In this document: positions 13,197-24,639 of the stretch, piece by piece
How positions within the stretch are numbered: the stretch's first letter is position 1
How the letters are laid out: every line of letters begins with the position of its first letter
DNA from: Druceiella hillmani
Lineage: Eukaryota > Arthropoda > Insecta > Lepidoptera > Hepialidae
Direction: 5' to 3'
Assembly (NCBI GenBank): GCA_039881145.1
Contig: JAYKKI010000015.1
Location: forward strand, 25,780,001 to 25,844,000
Length of the DNA stretch: 64,000 nt
Position numbers and translations under genes: made by a program
The notes under the pieces: generated by a model
The model's input: the letters and a program-made list of their open reading frames with translations, nothing else
Databases searched by the model: none
What the model was told of the DNA's origin: nothing

Positions 13197-13203
13197 CATA
13201 CAT

Positions 13204-13301
<98 letters not shown>

Positions 13302-13308
13302 GTACGTA
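13197..13308. repeat. (TA)n microsatellite with CA edge
   Basis: CATACACACACA leads into about 90 bp of alternating TA, interrupted by single TG steps near 13264 and 13296. Frames reading through it on both strands are spurious. Confidence 0.97.
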
Positions 13309-13309
13309 T

Positions 13310-14980
13310 TTTGTCTTTCAACCTACACAGTATGACACTAGGTAAAATATTCTTATAGTTACGTAGTGAAAAATAATATTATTGAAATATGCAATAGATT
13401 TTACGCCAGTAAAATTATAGCGGGCAATATACTTACTTGTGAAAATTAAAATCAATTATTAAAATTTGTAAATAAGTTTATGTGGTATCCTCGTATTGGA
13501 AGTAGTACGTCTACATAACAGGTTTATTCAGTTTATACAATTTTCATATCTAGATTAAATTTGTGAAAATTCCATAAATAAATAATTTGCAAAAAGAGGA
13601 TTTGATCATATTCTTACGTATTTTGAGGAAATGAAATAATTTATTTTTCACTATCGTCATTATTTTAGTTCCAACTTCGAAATAAATAAAAATTTGGTGG
13701 TTTACAAAAAGTAAACCGATAACATTTAGATGGCTGTTAATGATTGTCCTTCAAACTTTAAATAATCTTACATATCAGAATTTGTTTAATTTTTTGGTTA
13801 TCGCTTTGGAAGTAAAGAAATTACGCAACCATGATCAGCTTTCAATAGACGCCTCATAACCAAGGCTATCATTTAGAAAAATATTATTTTTTAACCCTTT
13901 TTCTAATAAATTTTATAAAAAATGTTAATTTCTTGAGTAATTGTTGGGTCCCAAATATACCAAAATTTTTGTCGTAGGTTTAATGTTACAAACTTAATAG
14001 ATTAGGTAGAAGTCCGGGCTAAAAAGATGAATGCTGTAAATAATCGTAAATTTTTCTTTGAAAATAAATTATCCTTTAATAAGAAAGTATTTGTTTAACG
14101 TTAAAAAAATCGACAAAACAGAAAGACATAAAAATTATTTCGACAATCCGTGAATTCAGTAATTAGTAACAGTTTAAACTGTGTACTTATTGGGTTACTG
14201 TGTAATATTTTTCAGCTTTATTTGGAGCTTAGTTAACAGGAATATACTAAAAACTATATCAATTGAGGAGAAACTAAAAACTAATTCGCTTAAGTGGATA
14301 TTAAAAACAAAAAAAACGAACTGCAAGCTTCAAAAATGTAAAAGTCTATTTTTTTATATTGAAGTATCTTTTCTTTATTGTTAGAAATAGATACAACAGA
14401 TAACATAAATTTAAAATATTGGAATCATTCATCAAATATGGGAAAAGGTATATGAAGAAGAAAAACGATTATTTATGGTATATCTGAATTATATCATTAA
14501 TAGTTTATACGTATTTACTCTAAAAAATTTTCCATAAATCAAAAAACGGTAATCCAATGTCTTAAAATAATTATGCATACCAGGCGAATTCGAATTTTCC
14601 TTTTTACAAAATTCATTGGTGTCTTTTTCTTTGTATGAAGAATCATATTTAAATCAATTTTTTATATAGTTATGAAAAAAATTTGATTTTACGTAAATTT
14701 GTGATATTAAATAATTAGTTTTAAAATAATTAGTTTTAATTAAAAAAGAGCATAATTAGGAATAAAAAAAATCATAATACCTAAAAAATTACTGTAATAA
14801 ATGATCTTGTAAATTTTTAGTCTGTTTAGAATTAAATTTGTGGATAATTTACCACGTTACAATTTATTCAATGCAGCGTTGGCAGAAACTCCTTAATATT
14901 TGTAGGTAAGTACTATGTATATTGGAAAGCTATGAAGAGCATGCTTATATACGCCTCTAGGAACAACAACCGAGTCTCAG
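13310..14980. other. Gene-free AT-rich stretch
   Basis: Very AT-rich with long A and T runs. Nothing recognised apart from chance frames. Confidence 0.55.
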
Positions 14981-14984
14981 TTAT

Positions 14985-15150
14985 TTACCATAAACTCCAT
15001 CGAAGCATTATTACGGGCTCAATGAACGAGGGGGCCGTACGTCGTGCGCGTCAGGGGAAATCTTCCGGCTCATTTTGATTGATGAGTATCGCCGTGTGTA
15101 ACCAAATGTACGAGAAAGATTACGTTCCCAACACGCAATTAAATTCAATA
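14985..15150. promoter_or_regulatory. Candidate non-coding regulatory block
   Basis: An isolated GC- and CpG-richer island within AT-rich DNA. It contains TTACCATAAAC (posterior-Hox-like) and TGATTGATGAG (resembling a Hox/Extradenticle composite site). Stops occur in every frame, so an exon is unlikely. Regulatory function is inferred from composition and motifs alone. Confidence 0.25.
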
Positions 15151-15597
15151 AACATTGTTTTATTTACGTAACAACTAGTCACAGGGGTGTAATAATACAG
15201 AATGCTTAGTGATTTGTTATTTATTTCTGACGATAATATCGATATTTCTATAGATATTTGCCAACAACGAATAAAAGTGTAAAAGTTCATTCACACTTTT
15301 TAAATAATCGACAGCGAGCTATTTATGTTTAAATTAAACATACTTTTATGGGTTTTCTATTACAAATATTTCTGGTACAGAAATCGTTGCATTTGAAGAG
15401 TTTTTTTACCTTTGTTTAACGTTAGTCTTGGTTTTCTCTCTTATTTAATACTCGTATATTTGGTCAATCATTCCATGTTACCGAGCGACCTTAACGTATT
15501 GTTTTTTTTTATTTCGTGTCCGTCCATGTCGTCAATATATTTTAATATATTTACATTTGGAACCGATTTCAAAAAATCACGAGGTTCTCAATTTGAA
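15151..15597. other. Gene-free stretch
   Basis: One 62-codon plus-strand frame without recognised features; otherwise nothing. Confidence 0.5.
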
Positions 15598-15960
15598 TAG
15601 ATTTTTTGTGTATGTTACCTATGTTTCCAGTATTAATAAACAAAATTTAAAGGTTTTTTTTATTCGGTAGAATATACTCCTAGGAAAGATCCATTTAAGT
15701 TTGATTAGAATCTGACCATGGAATTTAAAGATACACCATAGAATCTCTCAATACTGGACAGCATAGGTGCTGTGATCGAGTTTTTAATATAGACGTAATG
15801 ATGTAATAAAATAGGACTATGGTTGATATAAATTCGGTTTTTAGCAATGATAGAATCGAAAGATGATGACAGAATTTTTTTCTTACGATGTTAAGACTCT
15901 TCGGTGAACAGTCTTAACATAGTAAGAAAACAACAAAGCAAATAAGTGTTATTAGTAACT
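15598..15960. repeat. Flanking repeat block, left copy
   Basis: Homologous to 16608-17000 in the same order. Shared blocks are TTTTTTGTGTATGTTA, then TCTGACCATGGAATTTAAAG with ACCATAGAAT, then ACAG.ATAGGTGC.GTGA, then GACTCTTC..TGA, then AGTAAGAAAA...AAATAAG. The left copy contains a hairpin (15880-15928). Together the two copies bracket the tandem array at 16108-16605, so the whole behaves like a duplicated unit with a period of about 1 kb. Confidence 0.65.
15880..15928. repeat. Inverted repeat, 18-19-bp arms
   Basis: TTCTTACGATGTTAAGACT pairs with the downstream AGTCTTAACATAGTAAGAA around a short loop (CTTCGGTGAAC), with about one mismatch. In the homologous right copy this position is filled by different inverted repeats (GATGAG/CTCATC and CGAGTTTAAACTCG). 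Confidence 0.75.
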
Positions 15961-16107
15961 TACAAAGGCACGAAGATATATTTTTATACGGATTTATTTA
16001 GCTATACATTCCCTATAAAGCTGTTGATGTCTCATAAAACTTAATACAACTATTTAGTTCCTGTGAAAGTATAATGTGATAACTTCAACTTTTGATACAT
16101 AAATACT

Positions 16108-16605
16108 GATGCTGTATGTGTACTGCCTGTCTAAACTGTGACACTTAAAGGTCCACTGTTTTTAAATGATTCCCGATCTTAAACAAAGGTTTTATTATCG
16201 AACGTCGGATTCTAACTGCTCATTCCTGTTTGTTCAGGGTTGCTACTTGCTTAAATTTTAAAACTCGAGGATCTAGTATCATTAAATTAGTATTGTGAGT
16301 ATGAAGCATAAACTCTGTCAATGAACCTAGACTTCTAACTCTTCAGAGTAGATTTTGTGGGGATACAGCGTGCTTGAACCGTGAGACTCGAAGATCTGCT
16401 GTTTTAAATGAGTATTTTGAGTCTCCAATAGACTCTATCATTGAAATCTGGTTCTCACCTCTTCCCTTCTAATGCTACGGATGTACTATCTGCTTAAATC
16501 GTAAGACACTAAGTTCTACTGTTTTTAAAATAGTATTATATGTCTTAAGCAGAGACTCTCATAGAATTACGAATTCCAATTCCTCAACCTGATGCTGCAG
16601 TAGTA
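16108..16605. repeat. Diverged tandem array, about 120-bp units, four copies
   Basis: Units begin near 16108, 16234, 16351 and 16469, with a partial start at 16591. Shared blocks in each unit are GATGCT..GG.TGTACT, TGCTTAAA..GT.A.AC, GATCTACTGTTTTTAAAT, AGTATT.TG.GT, GACTCT.TCA.TGAA and CTAACTCCTCA. Spacing is 117-126 bp. Heavy divergence implies an old array with no active homogenisation. I see no coding sense. Confidence 0.75.
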
Positions 16606-16607
16606 CG

Positions 16608-17000
16608 GTTTTTTTTGTGTATGTTAACTCATAATACCAGCAATGTGATATATATAATGGTTAGAGTTTGACCATTGAAATTAAAGTTATACCGTAGAAT
16701 TCTAAGAATATGAACAAAACAGGTGCGGTGAACTGGTAAAGTGAAAGTGAGTTGACTATTTAAGTTTAATTTTAACCTAAAAATAAAGTCTCTACAGCTT
16801 TGATACTCTTAAGAGTGATATAAATCAGTCCCGTAGTAAAATGAAGACACGATGATAGAGCCGAAAATGGTTAAAGGAACTCTTCACTGATGAGATGTAA
16901 ACTCATCGAGTTTAAACTCGTTTCACTCGTCTTGACGTAAGCAAGAAAATAAAAAATTAGATAAATAAGTATATGCAGGTAAATACAAGGTTGAATGGAA
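16608..17000. repeat. Flanking repeat block, right copy
   Basis: Same block order as 15598-15960, starting TTTTTTGTGTATGTTA and ATTGAAATTAAAG...ACCGTAGAAT, then CAGGTGCGGTGAAC. It carries an extra stretch of about 35 bp with two small inverted repeats near 16890-16925. Confidence 0.6.
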
Positions 17001-18056
17001 GTAACTAATTTATTAGCACGTATGTAAGTAAATTAGTCTGAATATAGAACAACATACATCAATCTTAAAAATTACTTATTCTAACAACATCAACATAACT
17101 TTTAATTATCGACTACAAGTACTTGTTTATTGAGGAAATAATAGTTAAATTTGATTAAAATAATGTTTCACATTGCTAAATAAATAATAAATAGTAATAA
17201 ATATGTTATGTATATTTAAATTTACTATGGAATTGTTCTAATATCATGCCATTATTACAGAGCTCTTTGAAGTCTGTTTTCGCTATTGTTATTACTAATC
17301 GACCTCTACAAATTATTAACATTTTTAGAGCATGCGCCGTCAACCTTAAGATATTTCTTCCATCAATTGAATTTGTTAAGTACTTCTTTGTGTTAGTAAT
17401 TAAATATACTATATTTATGTGTTTTTGTTGGTTTTTGTATGTTCAATCGAATTGACTGAGGAAGACACATTATTAATTATTGGAATTATTCTCATCGTCC
17501 TTATTATTATTAACATTAAGGTCTTTAACCAAGAGGTCTATAGGATATAATAGGCATTTTAACCAATAGGTCTGTTGGTCGTATGACAAAAAGAATATTT
17601 GGTATCATTTCTTTGCCTAGCTCTTTAAAAAATATGTAGTGTAATAAGCGTTTTTTTACAAATTTTTAAATTTCATATATCCAGTATCGCTATTACAAAG
17701 GGGTATTTTAGTTGTAAGTATTAATGACTTTAATTTTTCTACCTCAAAATGATGAAAAATGGATTTAAAGATATAACAATTACTTATCTTACTTATCAAA
17801 TACTATTTAATATATATTGTGCTCTGCTTGCGTAATGACTGTAGAATCATAAGGAATTTCGAAGTTGACCAAAAAAATGTTCACTTTAGCGAAAGTCATT
17901 CTGCAAAAAAGGAAAATATATTAAAATAGAAAACGGAAATGTCTGCTACAAATTTATATTTAAATTTAAATGTTATCATCCATTTTTACAGTTGTAATCT
18001 GCGAGGCTTTCTCGCCGACTTACAAATAACGTAAATAAATAGATATTCTTTAAAAA
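17001..18056. other. Gene-free stretch
   Basis: Chance frames only, including a hydrophobic 69-codon plus-strand frame at 17246-17455 with no recognised family. Confidence 0.5.
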
Positions 18057-18058
18057 AA

Positions 18059-18104
18059 AATATATATAAATATATATATATATATATGTATATATATGTA
18101 TATA

Positions 18105-18143
<39 letters not shown>

Positions 18144-18173
18144 GTGTGCGTGTGCGGGTGTGTGTGTGTGTGC
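18059..18173. repeat. Compound (TA)n-(TG)n microsatellite
   Basis: TA tract with regularly spaced single TG steps, passing into a GTGTGCG/GTGTGTG tract at about 18140-18173. Confidence 0.95.
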
Positions 18174-18174
18174 A

Positions 18175-19095
18175 ATATGACTGCGACCTTCTTACTATAA
18201 AATTCGTAAATTATTTTTTAAAGATTTAAAATAACTTGAACCATATCACTACATAAGTTTATTTTCTTTTTAAACGTCTTTTGTCTTCTTTTTATTATTA
18301 TTGGAGTTTAATTAGTCGTATTATTTTCAAATATTAGTACATTTTTTGAGAACATATTAAAAACTTATTATATTCTATAAACTTTCAAGAAGCAGTAATT
18401 TACTTTCTAAATTTTCGGAGGCAAAACGTATATGAATAATTGTTTTCAAAATTTATATTTTTATTTGTACGTAAATAAATCAATTATATATTTTATATTC
18501 TGTAACTTACAAACATATTTCTTATTCATTACATCCAATTCATTTAAATGATTGTAACTCACAAACTTATAGTCGGTAACCTAATTGAATATTCTGTTGA
18601 ACTTAACTAACATATACGTTGACGCAGGGATTTTCTTGTAATCTTTAAGCATGAGAGTCAATCGTTATGGTTGATATATTCTTCGCATTACATATTTATC
18701 ATTTCCCACGGCATGCACACTCAAAATTATTAATAAAATTTCATGAGAAAATAAAATAAAAGGTAATGTGGATGCCGAGCCTGAAAATTCTGTCCATACC
18801 AGTACTGTTTAAAAAAGGGGCTATAATTAGTCGACCCTCCGTTATCCTCTGTTCCAATCTGTGCTCAATTTTTTCACTTTATCGACATCCGTATTGTTAC
18901 AGGATAACGCTATAAAAATAATTAAGCTACAAACTAAACTACATTTTTATGAGATGTCTTAAAACTTGAATTATAAAAATAATTGAACGAATATTTTTTA
19001 GCTATTTGATACTGACTCTCATTGTCAATTTTTTAGTTAATTGAATGACTGTTATATAATTTGAGATATTTCATCTATATTAGAAACCCGATTGT
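18175..19095. other. Gene-free stretch
   Basis: AT-rich; nothing recognised. GTCGACCCTCCGTTATCC near 18830 resembles AGTTGACCCTCCATTTAAC near 41395 and may be a trace of a shared repeat. Confidence 0.45.
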
Positions 19096-19099
19096 AAAT

Positions 19100-19440
19100 T
19101 CGAAGACTTTTTGGAGTTAGCGAATGTAAAATGTTGGATCTTTTGCTTATTTAAAATAATAAATTACTCATCGTCGCGTCATGTAATCGTGCGCGGTTGT
19201 TGCGAGAAGTTGGTAATAAAACCGGACTTTTCCTTCAGGTCCGTCTTCATGATACAGGACGAGTTTCAAACTTTTGCTTTTACCAAATATATGTTGGCTT
19301 TGTAAGCAGTTTAGCGGGAAAGAATGTGTTGAAGCTGTGGGAGGAATTTATATGACGGCGGGCGTCAAGACGGCCTGGAAATAAATTTTTCGACCGCGAG
19401 TCTTGTCAGGTTATAAATTTATGCATTTATTTTAGCTGAT
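19100..19440. promoter_or_regulatory. Candidate non-coding regulatory block
   Basis: A balanced-composition island with several CpG clusters. A 64-codon plus-strand frame (19111-19305) lacks recognised domains. The segment contains TAATAAAACC, AAATAAATTTTT and TTTATGCATTTATTTT, words resembling Hox and POU homeodomain sites. Regulatory DNA is the preferred inference; a degenerate exon cannot be excluded. Confidence 0.27.
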
Positions 19441-21109
19441 GCTGTGTGAGTACTTGTGTTGTTTTGAGAAGGGGTTAATGTGGCGGGTGGAAATATAGCT
19501 ATCCTCTTAAGAATATAAACAAATGTAAATATTAACAAGTTTTTTTTTATAATTTATGATATTAAATCTCTTAACAGCATAGGTAAATAGCACAAAATAA
19601 ATTTTAAAAAATATATAAATTATGGTATTTGAAGTTTGTCTACTCAAATAGACTCAATTATGTTATAACACAAAAGCACGTAAGAAAAGACTGAAAGGAA
19701 ACGGAAGGGTTAATAAGAAGATAAATCATTATTGATCTGAATATTTTCATACCAAGAAATGACATTACCTTGATACTGAAAAACAAATATTGAAAACTAG
19801 GTAAATCCATTAGATTTTACTTATTGATAGTTTACAATAATCTTGCATCGTAATACCATTATTACTGCAGTTTGGGATAGCAGGATGGTTTATAATATGA
19901 AAGATGGTTTATATAGCTAGATGATATGTTACGTATACGTAAATATTATGGATGAAGAGAGAGATAAATGTAAGCTTATAATTTTACCCTAAGTTTTGAA
20001 ATGGTATTCGAGAAATTGATTTGAAAATATGACTTACTAACTGCGATTTTGACTTCGTTCGAGTAAAATTAGATATAAGAAAATTAATTACAATTGTTTT
20101 TTTCATATGTTACTCTTGGATACAAAATAATTACCATACTAAGTTTAATTTAAATCCGTGCAATAATTTAGTGTAATTGGTGAAGAACTTAACACATACA
20201 AAACAGTTTTTGCGCTAAATCAATCACTATTTTTAAAATATGATTGTACATGGAAATTAGATAGATGGTAAATGATCTGTAAATGGAAAATGTACAGAAA
20301 TCACTATGTTACAATTTTATTACATATTTAGATTCCATATTAAATTTTCAATTTCATAATTTACTTGTATCAAAATTTGGGTTATCGCAAGATTTAAAAT
20401 GTAATAGTATTTACTTCAATATTAACACTCATTAATGTTATTCAAAAAGATCAAGCAAAAACAAAGTATTAAATAGAAAAGTCTTAACAAAATTGTAAAT
20501 TTTAAATATGAAAATGTAGCTCATACAGTTAAACCTCTTAACTTTCATTCTTCTCATCCAGCGTAAACGATAAAAGCAATTCAGTTACACTGAAAAAGCG
20601 CGTAAAGTGATGAGGATTTCCATTATGCGCAGCTTCTCAGTAATTGCCTGTTTGCCTTACCGGCGATTCTTATGCCAAGTTACGACAACAAGGTGTCACT
20701 TTAAGAGGTATTAGCCACAAGTATAAAGTTCAGCGTTATGTAATTTAAGAGTGAGTTAAAAATACGTAGCTGATAATTTAAATTTTTTGTTTTGAATTTG
20801 AACTCATAAAAATAATATAAACATAACAAAAATTTTAAATATTAAAAAACAAAGCAAAATATTAATTGTGTTAGAATTCAAAGCATGAAGAAAACTTACA
20901 AGAAGAAAACTTAATGGTTTGCTTCTTTTAAATATAATCTTTTTCTGAATCTATTTGGCAGATATTTGTTATAAAACTAGTATTTATTTTTAAAAAATAT
21001 ACAATTTATATCAAAAAATTAACTCATGTATCTGTATCAGTTTTTTAAAGATAATTTAATAATAGATAACTTTTGTTTAGATCAATATACTAGGATATGA
21101 AAGTAATAT
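19441..21109. other. Gene-free stretch
   Basis: Mostly AT-rich. The part 20560-20720 is better balanced (AAGCGCGTAAAG, TTATGCGCAGC, ACCGGCGATTC) and could be a further conserved non-coding piece; no gene seen. Confidence 0.45.
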
Positions 21110-21129
21110 AATGTTGTATTTTTGGTAAA

Positions 21130-21549
21130 AAGGCCTGTATAGGATATAGAAGGATGAGAAAATTATCGCTACCTTCATATAATAGTAGTCTATGAAACTT
21201 TTGTAATAGTAGTCTTGAGTTATATAAATTCATGTGGACATACCGCTATGAGAAAATTACCATTACCTTTGTTAAACATTATTTTACGTCAAACTCTGTT
21301 CCCTAGAAAATTTTAATAGTAGTTTTGGAATGAACACATTTGTGTAAGGTATACAGCGATGAGGAAATCACCGTGAACTTTAAGACACACGATTTTACAT
21401 CAAGTCTTGAATCCCAGTAACTATTACAATGGTAGCTTTGTAATAAACACGTTTGTGTAGGAGTATACAGCAATGGAGAATTCACCGCTACCTTTATGAC
21501 ATAGGAGTTCACATCAAACCGTGTATTTTAGAAATCTTTATAGCAGTAG
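21130..21549. repeat. Diverged tandem array, 110-114-bp units
   Basis: Three full units, at 21213-21322 (110 bp), 21323-21435 (113 bp) and 21436-21549 (114 bp), each ending in AAT.GTAG. A partial unit precedes them from about 21130. Shared blocks are ACA.GTTTGTGTA, GTATACAGC.ATG.GAAA, TCACC.CTACCTTTA and TTTACATCAA.TCTTG. The long minus-strand frame across it simply reads the repeat. Confidence 0.8.
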
Positions 21550-22390
21550 TCTTCTTGTAGATGAGCTTGGGAAGATAGATGATAATGTATGTTTATATAT
21601 TGTGACACGAATAAATTTACTGACATAATAGTCAGATTTATTAATTTAATGGATATTTGGAATAATTTTTTATTCGCTCTTAGCTACTTCCTTAGCAATT
21701 TCCTTTTGTTGGCAAATTTAATTTTTGATAAATTGAAAAAATATGTATGAAGTGGGTTTTTAAAGCCCATATTAATATAACTCTGAACTACATGGAGCAA
21801 AAGTAGATAAACTATTTTAGTAATTTGCCAGTCAAAATATTATCAGTAAAACAATTAAGTACTCAGTAACTCTATATAGAAGCGAATTCAATATTTTAAT
21901 TATTCATATCACTGGGCAAGTGAGTTTATGAAAAAAATATTTGAATTAATACGGGCAGACATTGTATTGTGAGTTTGTTTTCTATATTTGGTAGCCTTAA
22001 TCAGACAAATAACTTCAGCGGTCCTAAACATACGGAACATATTTTAGTATATCCTGTTTAATTTTATATGTCAATTAATATTTTTTTACAATTTATTAAT
22101 AAGTTCCTACAATATTTTTTTACAGAGAATTAATTGTTCACATACAGGCATGAATATTTCCAGATTTTAAGCAAGACATAAATTATAGCTTCAGTATGTT
22201 TTAATGACGTTACTGATAATGAGCTAAACGAAACAAAAATTAAAGGAATTAGTAAATTAAGGACAAAACAGTGAAACAATCTAAGCAGATTCAGGCCTTA
22301 AAAACTGTAATATCTAGAAGAGACAATATTTATTGAATTTTAAAAGAAATAGTCAAAACAATTACGATAATGAAAAACAATTAAATTTGG
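21550..22390. other. Gene-free stretch
   Basis: No element or frame of note. Confidence 0.5.
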
Positions 22391-22424
22391 TATTATATAT
22401 ATATATATATATATATATACATGC

Positions 22425-22493
<69 letters not shown>

Positions 22494-22503
22494 TATACAT
22501 ATA
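22391..22503. repeat. (TA)n microsatellite with CATA interruptions
   Basis: Alternating TA interrupted by an ATGCATACATACATACAT segment (22420-22438) and by single TG and CA steps. Frames on both strands across it are artefacts. Confidence 0.95.
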
Positions 22504-22560
22504 CTATCATTTGCAGATGAAGGCATAAATATGCCTACGCATACGCAGATGAATATGTAC

Positions 22561-22670
22561 ATATAAATGAATATATAACGTATAAATTCTCCTATAAAAA
22601 TTAATAATTTTAATAATATAAATGAATATATAACGCATAAATTCTCCTATAAAATATAAAATTAATAATT
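22561..22670. repeat. Direct repeat, 56-bp period
   Basis: ATATAAATGAATATATAACG followed by a TATAAATTCTCC-type end occurs at 22561 and 22617, then a fragment (ATTCTCCTGTAAAA) at about 22667. Local tandem duplication. Confidence 0.75.
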
Positions 22671-24168
22671 CTCCTGTAAAAAAAAAAATTATCCTATATA
22701 AATTCACTGGATAGTAATACCAATGTTAGATACCAATACAATTTATCTGTCACGTTTAAATATTTGCGTACTATTCGTTTTAGGCATAGAAACAAGACTA
22801 TAGAAACTTGAGACTATAGTATTATAATATTATTTAAGAAATTAATTAAACCTAATTTTTGATATAATTTTTTAAAGATAAGTGACATTCCAGGTTATAA
22901 AATGAATATCTTGAAATCTATTCTATAAGGTTCGTATATTGACATATTGAGGAATTGCAAGCGGAGGAAGTAATGGAAAGGAAATAAAGAACGATATTGT
23001 TGTTACATATTCCTCTGTAACCCACTTCCGTGTTAATATTAATGTAGGAGTTTTAAGAAACTAGATAGATCAGAAGTTTCATTTCAATGAAAAGGCTTCG
23101 GAAGCAAAAATTATTTTCTTTCATTCAATCTGGAGAAACCAGTACCACCTGCCCGATTGCCAATCTGGTCTATTTTTCGTAATAAACAAGCATGTATTAC
23201 ATTAAAAAATTATGTGTTCTATAATTATAAAAATAAAACTTTAGAAATAATAAATTATATCAGTGTTGTAATATATAATACATGGCACTAAATAAATCTA
23301 GAAGCAAAACTATAACAACTCATTTCTTCTTCCTTAGAAAAGCTTTGCATGAACTTATCTGCTTTTGTCTCACTACTTATTAAAGCATAGTTCATTACCT
23401 AAATCTGAATATAAATGTAAGGATTAAGTAAAATATGGTACCAAGGAAGAAGACATAATAAACGACACTATATTTAATAAATTCAAAATAATATAAAATA
23501 CTTTATCTCTTACCTAAAAGAAGTTAACGGAATTAGAATACATTGGAATTAAAATAGTTCAGAAATATCTTCTGAAAGAGAGTAAAAATATGTCTATTCA
23601 GTAAAAATGCAAAATGGAAGAAGTTATAGTATTCCACGATTTGATATGTAAAAATTTGACTCATCATGAAACCTTCAGAAATATGAAGCCAACAAATTTT
23701 AAATTTGGGGCGGTATTGTCCTTTACTTTTAAGTGCTGCCCAAGATGGGATCGTTAAAGCGTTATTCCTAAAAGTATGAAAATGGGTATTGCAGGACATA
23801 TGAGAATCACAAAATAATTAAAATAAAATGTTTGAAAATATGTATGTAAGCTAAACAAACACTGTGGCAGAGTTTTGTAAAAAATTAGAAGTAAATAATT
23901 ACTATATAAATAACAAATAAAACACAAGGCAGTTATGGCCCCTTTTTACCTGAACAAAACCAGCAAGGCTATCGATGCATATAGGGAACCTGATGTTATG
24001 TTGTTTATATATATAGGATTGTATGTCGTATATTATGTTGTAATTCTGACACTTTTTCCATTTATATGTGTTTAAAATTTCTAATGTATTAATTGAGAAT
24101 TAAAATACAAAAACGAAGTCACTAAAAATTGAATTAGAGTCAAGATAAATTAAATGTTCATCATCATT
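22671..24168. other. Gene-free stretch
   Basis: The minus-strand frame 23533-23799 (88 codons) has no recognised motif. Nothing else was found. Confidence 0.45.
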
Positions 24169-24172
24169 TTAA

Positions 24173-24189
24173 CCCGGCGTCAGTACAGT
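24173..24189 (+). repeat. piggyBac-like element 1, left terminal inverted repeat
   Basis: CCCGGCGTCAGTACAGT immediately inside a TTAA. It is next to the 3' end of the reverse-strand gene. Confidence 0.85.
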
Positions 24190-24639
24190 GGAAAACTGTA
24201 ACACCAATAGTCGGGTTGGGCTTAACAGACCTGTATAAAAATCGTAGTAATTCCAATATTTAAAAGGATTTCCAAAAAATATTGTAATAATTGAATAAAA
24301 CAACTATAGTTGAAGGGATTTAAATAAACACAAAAGCCTCTAATTAACATTATTTGTTTATGACATGTTTAATGAAGTATTCCAAAAAATTAACAAAATT
24401 ATCAGTCTTATTATCTTTGCCTTATAATAAGAAAATTCAAACAAGACATAAACTTTTTTATAACTTGTTACCTAGTATAGCACATTTAAATGAGATTTTT
24501 AGTATTACTAAGAATATCATACCGTGTCGATTTTATAAATCAGTATTATCATGCTGATTATCTGCGCGATCTTTTCAGAAATCATTGCGTGTTCACTATA
24601 TATATATATATTTTATAGCTTTGACAAATATAATCAATG

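Noticed and set aside
13124..13345. Open frames on both strands rich in Tyr-Ile repeats (also at 3.4, 22.4, 30.8, 38.7 and 61.6 kb)
   Set aside because: They are direct translations of TA microsatellites and have no coding content.
21303..21512. 69-codon Cys-containing reverse frame, considered as a small secreted protein
   Set aside because: It lies wholly in the 110-114-bp tandem array, and its internal similarity follows the DNA period.
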